Shown here piece after piece: positions 34,554 to 43,198 of a stretch of 64,000 bases of DNA. This DNA comes from Elusimicrobiales bacterium (lineage in GTDB: Bacteria; Elusimicrobiota; Elusimicrobia; Elusimicrobiales; Elusimicrobiaceae): the NCBI GenBank assembly GCA_041651175.1, contig JBAZJT010000009.1, positions 1 to 64,000 on the forward strand, written 5' to 3'. The notes under the pieces were generated by a model. That model was not told the DNA's origin, made no database searches, and saw nothing but the letters and a program-made list of their open reading frames with translations. Made by a program: the position numbers and the translations under genes. The number at the start of each line of letters is the position of its first letter. The stretch's first letter is position 1.

Positions 34554-37237
34554 ACCGCCCTCCGTTTGTTGTCCGAGGCCGCGTCCCGGCTGTTGACCGC
34601 AAACGCCAAAGCGTTAGGCGTGCGCCTGCGTATCTGTTCCGCCAGTTCGCCAAGCACGCGCTCGCGCTCGGAGGCGTTCAAATCCGACACCTGCAGGGTC
34701 ATGTTGATATTGAAAACGTTGTGCTGGTTCGCTCCCTCGCCGGAGGACAATGCGCTATTGGGTATCACCGTTCCCGCCGTGTCCGGCACGAAAAGTTCCG
34801 GGCCGTTCTCGCCGACAAGCGCGGCCTGCCCCACCGGCGGCCTGCCGCCAGCCGCGAACCCGCCGGAAAAACCGAGAATAATCGCCAGTATTGCCGCCGC
34901 TGCCGCCAGACCGATAGCAATCCCGACAAACGGGATACCTGCGTGCGCCGCGACCGCCTTCGCCTGACCAACAGCCGCCGCCTGCGCTATCTCGGCATGG
35001 GCCGCAGCCGCGTTTTCTGTGACTTCCTTTGCCGTCGCCGCGCTTTTGACCGCCGATACCGCCGTAGTCGTGCTGGTTTCAAACAAGGCCAATGCGGCAG
35101 CCTGCGCCTTTTCCAGCGTCCACATCACGACTTTCTTGGCGAGGATTTCCGCCAGTATCTTGTAAATGCTGGCCTTGAACGCCTGCCACACGCCTTCCAT
35201 AATGTCGCCAAGATTCACCGTGCCCTGCTCTATGGCGACGAACAGTTCCTCGAACCCTCCGGACAGCGCCGATATCGCCGCGTTGAATGTGGCGGCAAGA
35301 TTGTCCTTGAGCATGGTCGCCGACACGAACACTTGGTTGTAGGCGTCCTGCCACGCCTGCGCGAACTGCCCGGCCTGCTCAGGCGCGTCCGCCGCGAGGT
35401 TGGGCATCTCCGGGGATTGCGGCATATTGAGTTTCGGCGCGGCCACTGTGCCGGTGAACACGCTTTTCGCCGCGTCCAGTTTGCCGCCGACAAAGTCCTG
35501 CGCCTTGCCGTAGCCGTCGGCGACGCTTTGCGCTATGTCCTTGCCCGTATTGAGCGCGGTTTCGCCGATAATGCCGCCCCACTTTTTCACGTCATCCGCC
35601 ACGCCCTTTAGCGACTGACCGACTTTCGAGCTGCCCAGCGCGTCCGAAGTGTCGTCAACGAATTTCTTTATCGCGCTGACAGCCGAATCGAGGTGCAGAT
35701 ACTCGGCCACGGTCATGAAATCCCGCACCCAGTTTTTGAAATAGTCCTTCAGGGCTTGGAATTTATCCTGAAAGAACTGCACAAAGAAGTCCGCTATGGT
35801 CAGTACGTCGTCCATGTAGCTTTTGCAGACTTCGCGGAAAGTCCGCATAAGCGATTCCCATGTTTTTACAATTACCGACCACTTGTCTATGACAATCAAC
35901 CCGACGGCAACAAGGGCAACGGCAATCAATCCCACCGGCCCGGTCAACGCGCCTATTGCCGTGATAACCGCCTTGAACGCCGCGATTACCCAGCCAAGCA
36001 CGGGCGCAAGCCCGCTCAGCGCGGACAGAAACAGCCCCAAAGCCCAGACAGCCGGGCCGAGCGCCGCGATAATCAGGCCCAAGGCAACCAGCCAGTCCCT
36101 TGTCGGTTTATCCAACCCGGCGATAAATGACGTCGCTTTCTGCACCGCCGAAGTCAGCATTTGGGTCAGCTTGATTACCGTCGGCAACGCTATATCGCCC
36201 AGCTTTATCAGCGCGACCTGCAGCACGGACAGCGCCTTGGCGAACTGCTGGCTGGCGTCCTGATTGGCGATATTGAAGGCGTTTTTGAGGTCCTGCCCCG
36301 TCGCCTTCGCCACGCTGGCGATTACCGCGCGCGCTGCCTCGCCGTTCTTGCCGATGAGGTTCAAAAGCCCGACAAGCCCTTCGGCCTCCGGGAACACCCG
36401 CGCCATCGCCTGTTCGTTATCGCCGAAGTGTTCCTTGAGTGTCTGTAGTACGGACAACAAGCCTTCCTCTTTTAGCTGGCGGCGCAGTCCGTCAAACGAC
36501 AGGCCGACCCATTCCATAGCCGTGCGCGTCTGGTCCGTCGGTTTCAGCAGCGTCATGAATACGCCGCGCAACGCGGATACCGTCTGTCTTGCGCCCATGC
36601 CCAGCCGGGACATCGCCGCCACCGCGCCCGATACTTCGCCGAACGAGACGCCCAACTGGGCCGATACCGGCAAGAGCTTCCCGATGACCGGCGCAAGCTC
36701 ATCCAGTTGCATCTTGCCGTTCTTGACAGTGGCAACCAGAACGCCGGTAGCCGTAGCCGCGCTAAGATTGGCAGGGCCATAGGCATTCAGCGCGGAGGTT
36801 ACCGCGTCAGCGACTGTTTTCGTGTCGCCCATGCCTGTAGCCGAAGCCATTGCCGACACTTTCAATGCCTCCAGCGCGTCCGAGCCGCGCAAGCCCGCCT
36901 GCGCCACGGAATACATCGCGTCCGCCAGTTCTTTCGGCCCTTTGCCGGTCTGCGTGGACAGTTTCAGTATGTCCGTGCGCCATGCGTCCACTTCCTCGCG
37001 GCTCACGCCGAGTATGGCGACTATTTTGTCCAGACTGTCGTCGAACTCGGTGGCGAATTTGACGGCTGACAGCGCGGCACCGGCGAACGGCAGCGACAGC
37101 CCGTAGGTTATCTCCTTGCCGAGCGTCGTGAACCGCCTGCCCGCGCGGGCAAGCGTCTTCTCAGCTTTGGCTATGCCTTCCTCAAAGCTGGCTGTTCTCG
37201 CCGTCAGGTTCACTATCAGGTTGCCTATCGTCGCCAT
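34550..37237 (-). CDS. Tail tape measure protein
   Basis: 895 aa. ATG 37237 (MATIGNLIVNLTARTASFEE) follows GGTGG at 5 nt; a GTG at 37246 is the alternative. The N-terminal 250 residues match the TP901 family (AKFATEFDDSLDKIVAILGV-type run; LSTQTGKGPKELADAMYSVA; GVFMTLLKPTDQTRTAMEWV). The rest is long helices, including membrane-like segments (WLVALGLIIAALGPAVWALG; FVGIAIGLAAAAAILAIILG) that may insert during DNA entry. The length predicts a tail of about 130 nm by the usual 0.15 nm per residue. It overlaps the frameshifted chaperone frame by 56 nt, as in lambda-like phages. Confidence 0.95.
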   Translation of the reverse strand: MATIGNLIVNLTARTASFEEGIAKAEKTLARAGRRFTTLGKEITYGLSLPFAGAALSAVKFATEFDDSLDKIVAILGVSREEVDAWRTDILKLSTQTGKGPKELADAMYSVAQAGLRGSDALEALKVSAMASATGMGDTKTVADAVTSALNAYGPANLSAATATGVLVATVKNGKMQLDELAPVIGKLLPVSAQLGVSFGEVSGAVAAMSRLGMGARQTVSALRGVFMTLLKPTDQTRTAMEWVGLSFDGLRRQLKEEGLLSVLQTLKEHFGDNEQAMARVFPEAEGLVGLLNLIGKNGEAARAVIASVAKATGQDLKNAFNIANQDASQQFAKALSVLQVALIKLGDIALPTVIKLTQMLTSAVQKATSFIAGLDKPTRDWLVALGLIIAALGPAVWALGLFLSALSGLAPVLGWVIAAFKAVITAIGALTGPVGLIAVALVAVGLIVIDKWSVIVKTWESLMRTFREVCKSYMDDVLTIADFFVQFFQDKFQALKDYFKNWVRDFMTVAEYLHLDSAVSAIKKFVDDTSDALGSSKVGQSLKGVADDVKKWGGIIGETALNTGKDIAQSVADGYGKAQDFVGGKLDAAKSVFTGTVAAPKLNMPQSPEMPNLAADAPEQAGQFAQAWQDAYNQVFVSATMLKDNLAATFNAAISALSGGFEELFVAIEQGTVNLGDIMEGVWQAFKASIYKILAEILAKKVVMWTLEKAQAAALALFETSTTTAVSAVKSAATAKEVTENAAAAHAEIAQAAAVGQAKAVAAHAGIPFVGIAIGLAAAAAILAIILGFSGGFAAGGRPPVGQAALVGENGPELFVPDTAGTVIPNSALSSGEGANQHNVFNINMTLQVSDLNASERERVLGELAEQIRRRTPNALAFAVNSRDAASDNKRRAV

Positions 37238-37502
37238 TTGTTCCACCGAGTGCCGCGTTTATCGCCTTCACCATCTCCAACTGTTCCCGCCAGTCCTGTT
37301 TTTCCTTGCCGAATTTCGGCATGAAATCCTGCGCCTTGTACGGCTTCGTACCGCTTTTTCGGGACACGTTCGCCACCGTGGAGGCCACTATCCCGGCCCG
37401 CAGGTCCGCCCTGTCCTCGCCGAACGGCTCCAGCTCGTAATACGTCTGCCATTCCGTCAATTCCCGCGAGCTGACCCGGCTTAACAACTCGCTTACCGTC
37501 AT
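37182..37502 (-). CDS. Tail assembly chaperone, second frame (DUF4035/gpT-like)
   Basis: 106 aa if read from ATG 37502, but the frame stays open upstream: FYFRLALALG directly precedes MTVSELLSRVSSRELTEWQT, and the whole stretch matches the usual form of this family. The frame is -1 relative to the first chaperone gene (37909-37517), and a canonical slippery heptamer lies in the overlap. So it is most likely expressed as the C-terminal part of a fusion of about 242 aa (119 residues of the first frame plus 123). Such fusions bind the tape measure during tail assembly. It overlaps the tape measure start, as expected. Confidence 0.87.
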   Translation of the reverse strand: MTVSELLSRVSSRELTEWQTYYELEPFGEDRADLRAGIVASTVANVSRKSGTKPYKAQDFMPKFGKEKQDWREQLEMVKAINAALGGTNGDDRQPDSEPDGENSQL

Positions 37503-37516
37503 GCCCAGAGCAAGGG

Positions 37517-37909
37517 CTAAGCGGAAGTAGAACCTTCGCTCCGGGCGTCTTTGAAATTTCCGGCAAGCTCCTTCACATCGCTTTCGCTAAGTCCCGAAAG
37601 CTGCTGCGCCGCATTGAACAGCCGGTTCAGCGCTTTCGCCGACTTTTCACCGAGCCATTTCACGTCCTCTTCGGTGAACAGCGGCTTGCCGTCCTCGCCG
37701 ATTGCCGACTGCGCCACCAGTTTCGCGCGCAGATTCTGCATGTTCACCGTGGTGTTGCGCCCCTGCCCCTGCACCACGCCCGCCTCAAACCTGTCGCGCT
37801 CCGCGCCAGTCAGCGATTTAAGCCTGACTGTGCCGCCCCATTCGGGGACTTCCACGTCCTGCGTCTCCAAGTCGGAAACGCTCTTTATCTGTTCTTTGTT
37901 GAGAAGCAT
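37517..37909 (-). CDS. Tail assembly chaperone, first frame (gpG-like)
   Basis: 130 aa, with GGAGG six bases before ATG. Sequence (VEVPEWGGTVRLKSLTGAER; LRAKLVAQSAIGEDGKPLFT; LSESDVKELAGNFKD) is typical of the phage tail-chaperone family that precedes the tape measure gene. It ends in TAG 14 nt before the second ATG. Its product in the zero frame is the abundant form; a minority of ribosomes are predicted to shift at 37559-37553 into the gpT-like frame. The longer form would be needed in the right ratio to assemble the tail. Confidence 0.9.
   Translation of the reverse strand: MLLNKEQIKSVSDLETQDVEVPEWGGTVRLKSLTGAERDRFEAGVVQGQGRNTTVNMQNLRAKLVAQSAIGEDGKPLFTEEDVKWLGEKSAKALNRLFNAAQQLSGLSESDVKELAGNFKDARSEGSTSA
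37553..37559 (-). other. Predicted -1 ribosomal frameshift heptamer AAATTTC
   Basis: On the minus strand A-AAT-TTC sits in the zero frame of the gpG-like gene (codons GGA AAT TTC), exactly the X XXY YYZ form. Slippage by -1 gives AAA TTT and continues in the open frame QRRPERRFYFRLALALG into the gpT-like sequence. The position, 12 codons before the zero-frame stop, is usual for this gene pair. No downstream stem was modelled. Confidence 0.75.
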
Positions 37910-37920
37910 TGCTTCCTCCG

Positions 37921-38343
37921 TTATGCCAGCGTCGGCTGGCCTGTTATTTTAAGCGTCACGCTCGCGCCCAGTTTGCCGTCCACCGGAGCGCTAGGCTCGA
38001 AGTTCGTCACGAACGCCGCGAAGCTCCATGTGGTCGCCGGGGTGTCCGGGAACACGAGCTTGAAGTTTTTCTTTGCCCGCGCTGCGAGCGCGGCTGAAAG
38101 CGACTGCTGGCTTGTATTGCCCGGCAGGAAGTTCAGCTCCAGCTTTATCTCGCCGCCGTCGAGCAATCCGCCCGCGTATTCCTTCCAGCCTCCGGCGGAG
38201 CCGTGGCTGGTGATGTCCACCGTGTCCATGCTCATGCCGGGTCCGCCCACATTGGTCACTTCGGCTATCGCCGCGAATACTTCCGGCGTCGCGCCGTCGC
38301 CGATTTTAAGCGTTGTGCCGAACGCGCTTATTCCTTCGCCCAT
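37921..38343 (-). CDS. Major tail tube protein
   Basis: 140 aa: MGEGISAFGTTLKIGDGATP, IAEVTNVGGPGMSMDTVDIT, GGEIKLELNFLPGNTS and FPDTPATTWSFAAFVTNFEP are the conserved parts of the phage tail-tube (TTP_1/lambda gpV-type) family. It forms the stacked hexamer rings of a long non-contractile tail; no sheath gene is present, supporting a siphovirus. It precedes the chaperone pair and follows the tail completion gene. Confidence 0.92.
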   Translation of the reverse strand: MGEGISAFGTTLKIGDGATPEVFAAIAEVTNVGGPGMSMDTVDITSHGSAGGWKEYAGGLLDGGEIKLELNFLPGNTSQQSLSAALAARAKKNFKLVFPDTPATTWSFAAFVTNFEPSAPVDGKLGASVTLKITGQPTLA

Positions 38344-38344
38344 A

Positions 38345-38725
38345 TTAATCCTCCCTGTGCCATATCAGGATGTCAGCCGTGACGCGGAATATTCCGTCGT
38401 CCGCGCTGAATCCGTCCGTTTCGTTATCGTTGAACGCGGCCTGTATGTCGCCGCCCTTCTTGCCGTGAAGCGCGGCAACCGCCGCCAACGCCAGCCGCTT
38501 CGCCTCCAAGTAATCCGCCGAGTAGCAGTCCAACTGGAACCGCGACGACGCCAGCTTTGACGGCCCGCCGTGCGAGGCGTACCGGATGCACGACGCTTTG
38601 GCGTAGACCATAGCGGGCAGGATTACCTCGTCAGGCAGCCTGACCGGGTATATCCTGTCGGCGACTGTCGCCGACACAGCCGCGTCCTGCCGGAGCAGGT
38701 CATACAAGGTCCGCTCAATCGGCAT
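38345..38725 (-). CDS. Tail completion/terminator protein (DUF3168-like)
   Basis: 126 aa from MPIERTLYDLLRQDAAVSAT; GGAGG precedes this ATG by 5 nt, and the upstream extension overlaps the HK97-gp10 gene in another frame. Motifs VADRIYPVRLPDEVILPAMV, SSRFQLDCYSADYLEAKRLA and FRVTADILIWHRED match DUF3168 / SPP1 gp17-like tail-terminator proteins, which cap the tail tube and join it to the head. It overlaps the preceding gene by 11 nt. Confidence 0.88.
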   Translation of the reverse strand: MPIERTLYDLLRQDAAVSATVADRIYPVRLPDEVILPAMVYAKASCIRYASHGGPSKLASSRFQLDCYSADYLEAKRLALAAVAALHGKKGGDIQAAFNDNETDGFSADDGIFRVTADILIWHRED

Positions 38726-39224
38726 TTTCGCCTCCGTATTTCGCCACCAGTTTGCGGTATTCCGCGTCGCAGACTTGGATTGCTGCTTCCTTCTTCGCAT
38801 CAAACGCCGGGCGCATGAATGGCTTGGCTTCAACGCGGCCCACGAGCTTGTAGACCCATCGCTTGCCGGACTTATGGGAACGGACAGCCAGCGCATGGCC
38901 GAACTCTACGAGGCGGCCATACCAGACGCGCCAGTGAAGCGCGACCCTTGCCCGCACTTCGCCTTTGAGCGGGTCGGTGCTGACCGTCAGCATGATGTTG
39001 TCCTTGAGATGCGCCGCCGAGCCCGCTTTCTTGTGGCCTTCAGGGAACAGGTTGTCCGTGCCTGCATCAAGCGGCGCGTTCGCCGCAGCTTGGGCGCGAA
39101 TCACTTCCGCGCCGTTCTTGGCGGCACGCATGGTGGCCTTACGAAGCTCCGCGCCGCGTATGTTCTTCAACGCAAGCGCAAGCTCTGGTATGCCGTCCAG
39201 TTGTATCGTCACCATGTCGCCCAT
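38715..39224 (-). CDS. HK97 gp10-like head-tail joining protein
   Basis: 169 aa. VTIQLDGIPELALALKNIRG, AEVIRAQAAANAPLDAGTDN and the C-terminal VEAKPFMRPAFDAKKEAAIQ are the hallmark of the HK97-gp10 family. These proteins help join head and tail, often at the tail terminator. It is placed between the head-closure and the tail-completion genes in the canonical order. GGGTGATATGGGCGAC gives a plausible initiation site. Confidence 0.9.
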   Translation of the reverse strand: MGDMVTIQLDGIPELALALKNIRGAELRKATMRAAKNGAEVIRAQAAANAPLDAGTDNLFPEGHKKAGSAAHLKDNIMLTVSTDPLKGEVRARVALHWRVWYGRLVEFGHALAVRSHKSGKRWVYKLVGRVEAKPFMRPAFDAKKEAAIQVCDAEYRKLVAKYGGENAD

Positions 39225-39225
39225 A

Positions 39226-39543
39226 TCACGCCACCCGTTTGCACATAAGCTGCAATTCCCGCTTCCCGTCTGCGGGGTTGATGATTTCTACGATGTCGTA
39301 TGCGTCCCCGCCGGAGACAACGCGCCAGCTCGGTTTTACGTCCGCGCGGTATCGGATTATCACCCGCACCGTAATTTCGCTGTTCACCTTAGCGGACTCG
39401 AAATACTCCCGACCCCGCAAAGGCAGCACCGCCGCCCATACCGTCGCAACATCCGTCCAGACCGACTTGGCTTGGCCCATCTCGTCCCGCGCTGTTTCCT
39501 GACGCTGGAGCGTTACCCGCCGGTTCAGCTTGCCGGGGTTCAT
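39226..39543 (-). CDS. Head closure protein (head-tail stopper)
   Basis: 105 aa. NPGKLNRRVTLQRQETARDE, VWAAVLPLRGREYFESAKVN, VRVIIRYRADVKPSWRVV and YDIVEIINPADGKRELQLMC are conserved elements of the SPP1 gp16 / Phage_H_T_join family. It closes the portal channel after packaging. The start lies in an ATGA overlap with the connector gene. Confidence 0.92.
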   Translation of the reverse strand: MNPGKLNRRVTLQRQETARDEMGQAKSVWTDVATVWAAVLPLRGREYFESAKVNSEITVRVIIRYRADVKPSWRVVSGGDAYDIVEIINPADGKRELQLMCKRVA

Positions 39544-40124
39544 AATTGCCGCCCCCAGAGCCGGTACGGCGCAAGCAGATACTGCACGCCTAGCGGCAGT
39601 TCCTCGAACTTCAGTTGGCTGGCCTCGCCAACGGCGATGCGGTTCTCATACCAGTGCGCCGCCAACAGCTTCACTGCCTGCCTTATCGGCTCCGGCACAT
39701 TGGTTGCCGCCGCGCCGTAGCCGCAGGTGAACGCTATTTCCACGGCGTTATACCGCCGAAGCGTCGCCGCCGGAATGTCTTTCAGATACACCCGCGCCGG
39801 TTCGCCTATCGCGTCCACGGAATACGCTGTCGTCGGTAGGACAATGCCGTTATTCGCCGAATCCCACAAGCGCACCCAATCAACCGACTGCGCGGGCGCG
39901 AAGGGGAGGCAAAACTCCGGCGGGGACGGGATTTTATCCTCAAAAACCCGCCATCGCTGCGTGATGAGCTTGCGGTTGGTCGCGGACTCGGCGCACTCGC
40001 GGGCGGCTTTGATAAGCCCCGTGATAAGCGCGTCGTCATCGGCAAACTCCACCCGCAGGTGCGCCTTCGTTTCCGAAAGCGTCACCGGCTCCACCGCAGG
40101 CCCCGCCAGAAGCAATGTCCCCAT
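39540..40124 (-). CDS. Head-tail connector (gp6/gp15-like)
   Basis: 194 aa. The sequence PVTLSETKAHLRVEFADDDA, LITGLIKAARECAESATNRK and PEPIRQAVKLLAAHWYENRI is the Phage_connect_1 family (HK97 gp6). The ring it forms sits below the portal. The length fits the family (about 180-200 aa). It follows a 50-aa gene and is coupled to the head closure gene. Confidence 0.92.
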   Translation of the reverse strand: MGTLLLAGPAVEPVTLSETKAHLRVEFADDDALITGLIKAARECAESATNRKLITQRWRVFEDKIPSPPEFCLPFAPAQSVDWVRLWDSANNGIVLPTTAYSVDAIGEPARVYLKDIPAATLRRYNAVEIAFTCGYGAAATNVPEPIRQAVKLLAAHWYENRIAVGEASQLKFEELPLGVQYLLAPYRLWGRQL

Positions 40125-40127
40125 AGA

Positions 40128-40280
40128 CTATTTCCCGTTAGGCGCGTCCGCTTTCTTGTCCTTCTTGAGCGGCTCGATGAAGTCCTTGTGCCGCTCCGCG
40201 TCGGCGTCGCTGAGCTGTATCACCGCGCCTTCCGCGTAGCCGCCGAACGGCTTTTTCACCCTGTAGAGTTTCGTTTCCAT
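40128..40280 (-). CDS. Small phage protein between capsid and connector genes
   Basis: 50 aa: METKLYRVKKPFGGYAEGAV followed by IQLSDADAERHKDFIEPLKK and a Lys-rich end. GGGAGG lies 9 bases before ATG, the start is 13 nt after the capsid stop, and the end is 3 nt before the connector gene. Small proteins with this KPFGGYAEG pattern occur at this site in HK97-like phages. Function unknown. Confidence 0.78.
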   Translation of the reverse strand: METKLYRVKKPFGGYAEGAVIQLSDADAERHKDFIEPLKKDKKADAPNGK

Positions 40281-40293
40281 TTTGCTTGCCTCC

Positions 40294-42024
40294 CTATTTG
40301 AACAGCATGTACGAGAACGCCGAGCCCTGCGCGACGTCGATGGACAAGGCTTGCGTGAAGCGCAGCCAGGTCTGGTCCTGCATGAACGCGTTGCTGTTGT
40401 CGCCCGCGTCGTATGCGTCCTGCGACACCTTCACCGCCAGTCCTTCGCGCGGCGATATCAGCAGAGCGCGGTTGAAGCGTCCGTATATCGCAACGGTGCA
40501 GTCCGTCCCCGCGCCGAGGTTGCCCGGTATCGTCGGGCATATCACATACGGCACGTTCCACACTGTCGCCGGGATATTGCCGGTCGGCGGCTGCCAGATG
40601 TACTGGTTCTGGTTGTCCTTGAGCTTGAGCAGCTTCTTGAGGCCGGTGCGGCTCAAGGCGATTGTCGCGCCTTGCGAGTTCGCCGCGTTGAGCGAGAATA
40701 TCAGCTCCGCGATATCGTCGAAGCTGACCGACGCGCCCGCCATGCTGACCACATTCACGCCCGAAGCCTTGATGATGCCGGTGAACGGGTCGCCTGCGCC
40801 TGTGTCGCCCAGCAAAGCCACGCGCTCGATTTCCAGCGCCATAGCCTCGCTGATAAGTTCGGACAGGAACGCCGTCAGGTTGATGGCGCTGTCGCGCAGC
40901 AGTTCGTCGGTGCATTTGATGACCGCCGCCATCACTTTTGCGACCTGCTCCAGCTGCCCGAATGTCGGGTTCGTGGTCGGCTTTGTCCCGCCTTCCGTCA
41001 CCCAGCCGATTGACACGCTGGTCAACTGGCGCGGCAGCTGCCGTTTCCATGTGGACATCGGCAGAATGTTGGCCAGCTGCATTATGGGCGAAGCGTCCTT
41101 GAGCAGCCGCATAACCTCGTAGCTGAACTCGGTCGGGACGACATAGCCGCCCGTCGCGGGCGTGCCTTCCGTCATGATGGCTTTAGCGTCCGCCAGCATG
41201 GGGTGCCGCTCCTTCGCCGCGAGCAGGAAATTACGCATGCTGCCGAATTTTCTGCCGTACTCGCTCGTCCAAGGCTTTTCAGCCGTGTTTTTGGGCGAGT
41301 TTTTGAACGCCTCCGCCCGTTCCATCACTTCTTCCGGGCTCTGGGGCGGGACCTGCCTGCCGCTCGGCTGGGGATGCAGACGCTTTACCACGTCCTCCAC
41401 CAGCTTTTCGGCTTTCTCCTTGGTGAGGCAGTCGTCCAGCCTGCACTCCAAGGTCTTGCGAAGCTCCGCTATGGAGCCTGCCGCTTCTTGGTTTTCCATC
41501 TTGATACCTCCGTTGGGTTTTGCTGTTTCCAGCGATTTCAGGGCTTTGCTCACCGCCTCAGCCAATGCGTCAGGGTCGGCGGGCACCGCCACCAGCGAAA
41601 TCTCGTATATCTCGGCGAGGGTTAACTGATTCGGCGCGTCGGGGTTCTCATAATGGAACCGCCCGGCAATAGATATGCCTTTGGCGTGGCCCTCGGTGTA
41701 AATCTGGCGGGCGTGTTCCACCACCGGGAAATCCGAGGCCGAGAACTTGGCCTTGAAGTAAAGACCTTTGCCGTCCTCGCGGATTTCGGTCATCGAACCC
41801 GCAATGTGGTCAACCGCGTTTACATGGTCGACCAGCAGCACCGGGTTTTTGAGATACTCTTTTAAGTCGTAAACGTAATCCCGTTTGGCCTTATAGACCG
41901 TCGGGATATCGCCATATCTGTCGGCCTGATTTTTGGTGTTCGCGTAGCCTTCCAAGAAGACCGCGCCGTTTTCCTGCGTTATCTTGCCGCCTTCAATCGG
42001 CAGTATTTTGAATTGCCTGTCCAT
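40294..42024 (-). CDS. Fused prohead protease and HK97-type major capsid protein
   Basis: 576 aa from MDRQFKILPIEGGKITQENG; GGAGG lies 7 nt before this ATG. Residues 1-160 are an S78-type prohead protease (VFLEGYANTKNQADRYGDI; His67 in NPVLLVDHVNA; Ser118 in AKGISIAGRF; EIYEISLVAVPADPDA). A helical scaffold-like segment (about 175-250) follows, then the HK97-fold capsid (ATGGYVVPTEFSYEVMRLLK; ALSIDVAQGSAFSYMLFK). The protease would free itself and the scaffold after assembly. In most relatives these are two genes. No stop or frameshift was seen between them. It overlaps the portal gene by 32 nt. Confidence 0.92.
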   Translation of the reverse strand: MDRQFKILPIEGGKITQENGAVFLEGYANTKNQADRYGDIPTVYKAKRDYVYDLKEYLKNPVLLVDHVNAVDHIAGSMTEIREDGKGLYFKAKFSASDFPVVEHARQIYTEGHAKGISIAGRFHYENPDAPNQLTLAEIYEISLVAVPADPDALAEAVSKALKSLETAKPNGGIKMENQEAAGSIAELRKTLECRLDDCLTKEKAEKLVEDVVKRLHPQPSGRQVPPQSPEEVMERAEAFKNSPKNTAEKPWTSEYGRKFGSMRNFLLAAKERHPMLADAKAIMTEGTPATGGYVVPTEFSYEVMRLLKDASPIMQLANILPMSTWKRQLPRQLTSVSIGWVTEGGTKPTTNPTFGQLEQVAKVMAAVIKCTDELLRDSAINLTAFLSELISEAMALEIERVALLGDTGAGDPFTGIIKASGVNVVSMAGASVSFDDIAELIFSLNAANSQGATIALSRTGLKKLLKLKDNQNQYIWQPPTGNIPATVWNVPYVICPTIPGNLGAGTDCTVAIYGRFNRALLISPREGLAVKVSQDAYDAGDNSNAFMQDQTWLRFTQALSIDVAQGSAFSYMLFK

Positions 42025-43198
42025 TGTTTCCTCCAGAACCCATATTGAGCGGCACAAGATATTGACCGCCCTGACCGTTCGGCAGCTTGTTCATGTTCTC
42101 GCGCTCGCGGATATCGTCCGCCGACAGCCAGCCCCATTGCCGCCCTATGGCGTAGGCCTCGTAGCGCGTCTTGATGTCGCCGCGCAGAAGGCCTTCGATG
42201 AGAAACTCCGGGAAGAAGTCGCCGGAAAACAGCTTGAACGAAAGCTCCTGCTCGATATTCACCAGCCAAGGGCGTATCGTATCCGTCACAAATTCAATTG
42301 CCTGATGCTCGATGTTGTTGTTCGTCGAGCGGTCAAGGTCCGAAATCTTGTGCAGCGGCATGCGGAAGTAGCGGGCTATTTCCGACACACCGAACTTGCG
42401 GGTTTCCAAAAGCTGCGCGTCCTCCGGCGGCACGCCCACCGCGTTGAACTTCATGCCTTCCTCAAGTACCGCAACGCGAAACTTGTTGTCCAGTCCTTCG
42501 TGCGTTTTTTCAAAAGATTTGCGGAGCCTTGCCGACGCTTCGTCCGACAACTGGCCCGGATGTTCAAGGATTCCACCGGGACGAGCGTCGTTGGCGAAGA
42601 ATTTAGCCGCGTATTTCTGCGCCGCCAGACCCAAACCGATAGCTTCCTTCGCCGCGCGCATCGGCGGCAGGCCTATAAGACCGTCATAGGACAAGCCTTT
42701 GACATGCAGCATGTCCGCAAACGGCACGTTCACCACGCCCGAATCCAGCGCGACCGCATAGACCAGTTGCCCGTTCACGCGCTTTAAGGCGACCCGCCAA
42801 GGCGTAATAGGCCACAATGCAACCGGCTCACCGTTGCGCCGCTCTATCTCCGAATAGTGGTTGCCCCACATGCACAGGTGCAACATGATGGCCTGCCGCC
42901 AGCTCATGGAGGTCATCTCAGGATTCGGAGCGTCGTGGAGCAGCCGGTAAAGCGGGTGATTAGCAGTGCGGTTCTTGCCGTCCGCCGTGCGCTGATAGAC
43001 GTGGAGCGGCAGGCTGCCCACCGTTTGCGACAGCACCTGCGTGCAGGCGTATACCGACGACAGATTCAACGCCAGCGTTTCGTTCACCATTACGCCGCTC
43101 TGCGTGTCCGAAAGCGGCAGGAACACGTCGGCAAAGAATTGCTGCATGCTTTGCATCTTCCGCCCGCCGAAACTGAAAATCTTTTTAAGCCAATTCAT
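41993..43198 (-). CDS. Portal protein, HK97 family
   Basis: 401 aa, ATG in an ATGA overlap with the large terminase. VYACTQVLSQTVGSLPLHVY, NHPLYRLLHDAPNPEMTSMS, HLCMWGNHYSEIERRNGEPV, and FGVSEIARYFRMPLHKISDL followed by NIEHQAIEFVTDTIRPWLVN are standard landmarks of the Phage_portal family. Twelve copies should form the DNA channel at one capsid vertex. Length is typical (about 400 aa). Confidence 0.95.
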   Translation of the reverse strand: MNWLKKIFSFGGRKMQSMQQFFADVFLPLSDTQSGVMVNETLALNLSSVYACTQVLSQTVGSLPLHVYQRTADGKNRTANHPLYRLLHDAPNPEMTSMSWRQAIMLHLCMWGNHYSEIERRNGEPVALWPITPWRVALKRVNGQLVYAVALDSGVVNVPFADMLHVKGLSYDGLIGLPPMRAAKEAIGLGLAAQKYAAKFFANDARPGGILEHPGQLSDEASARLRKSFEKTHEGLDNKFRVAVLEEGMKFNAVGVPPEDAQLLETRKFGVSEIARYFRMPLHKISDLDRSTNNNIEHQAIEFVTDTIRPWLVNIEQELSFKLFSGDFFPEFLIEGLLRGDIKTRYEAYAIGRQWGWLSADDIRERENMNKLPNGQGGQYLVPLNMGSGGNNGQAIQNTAD

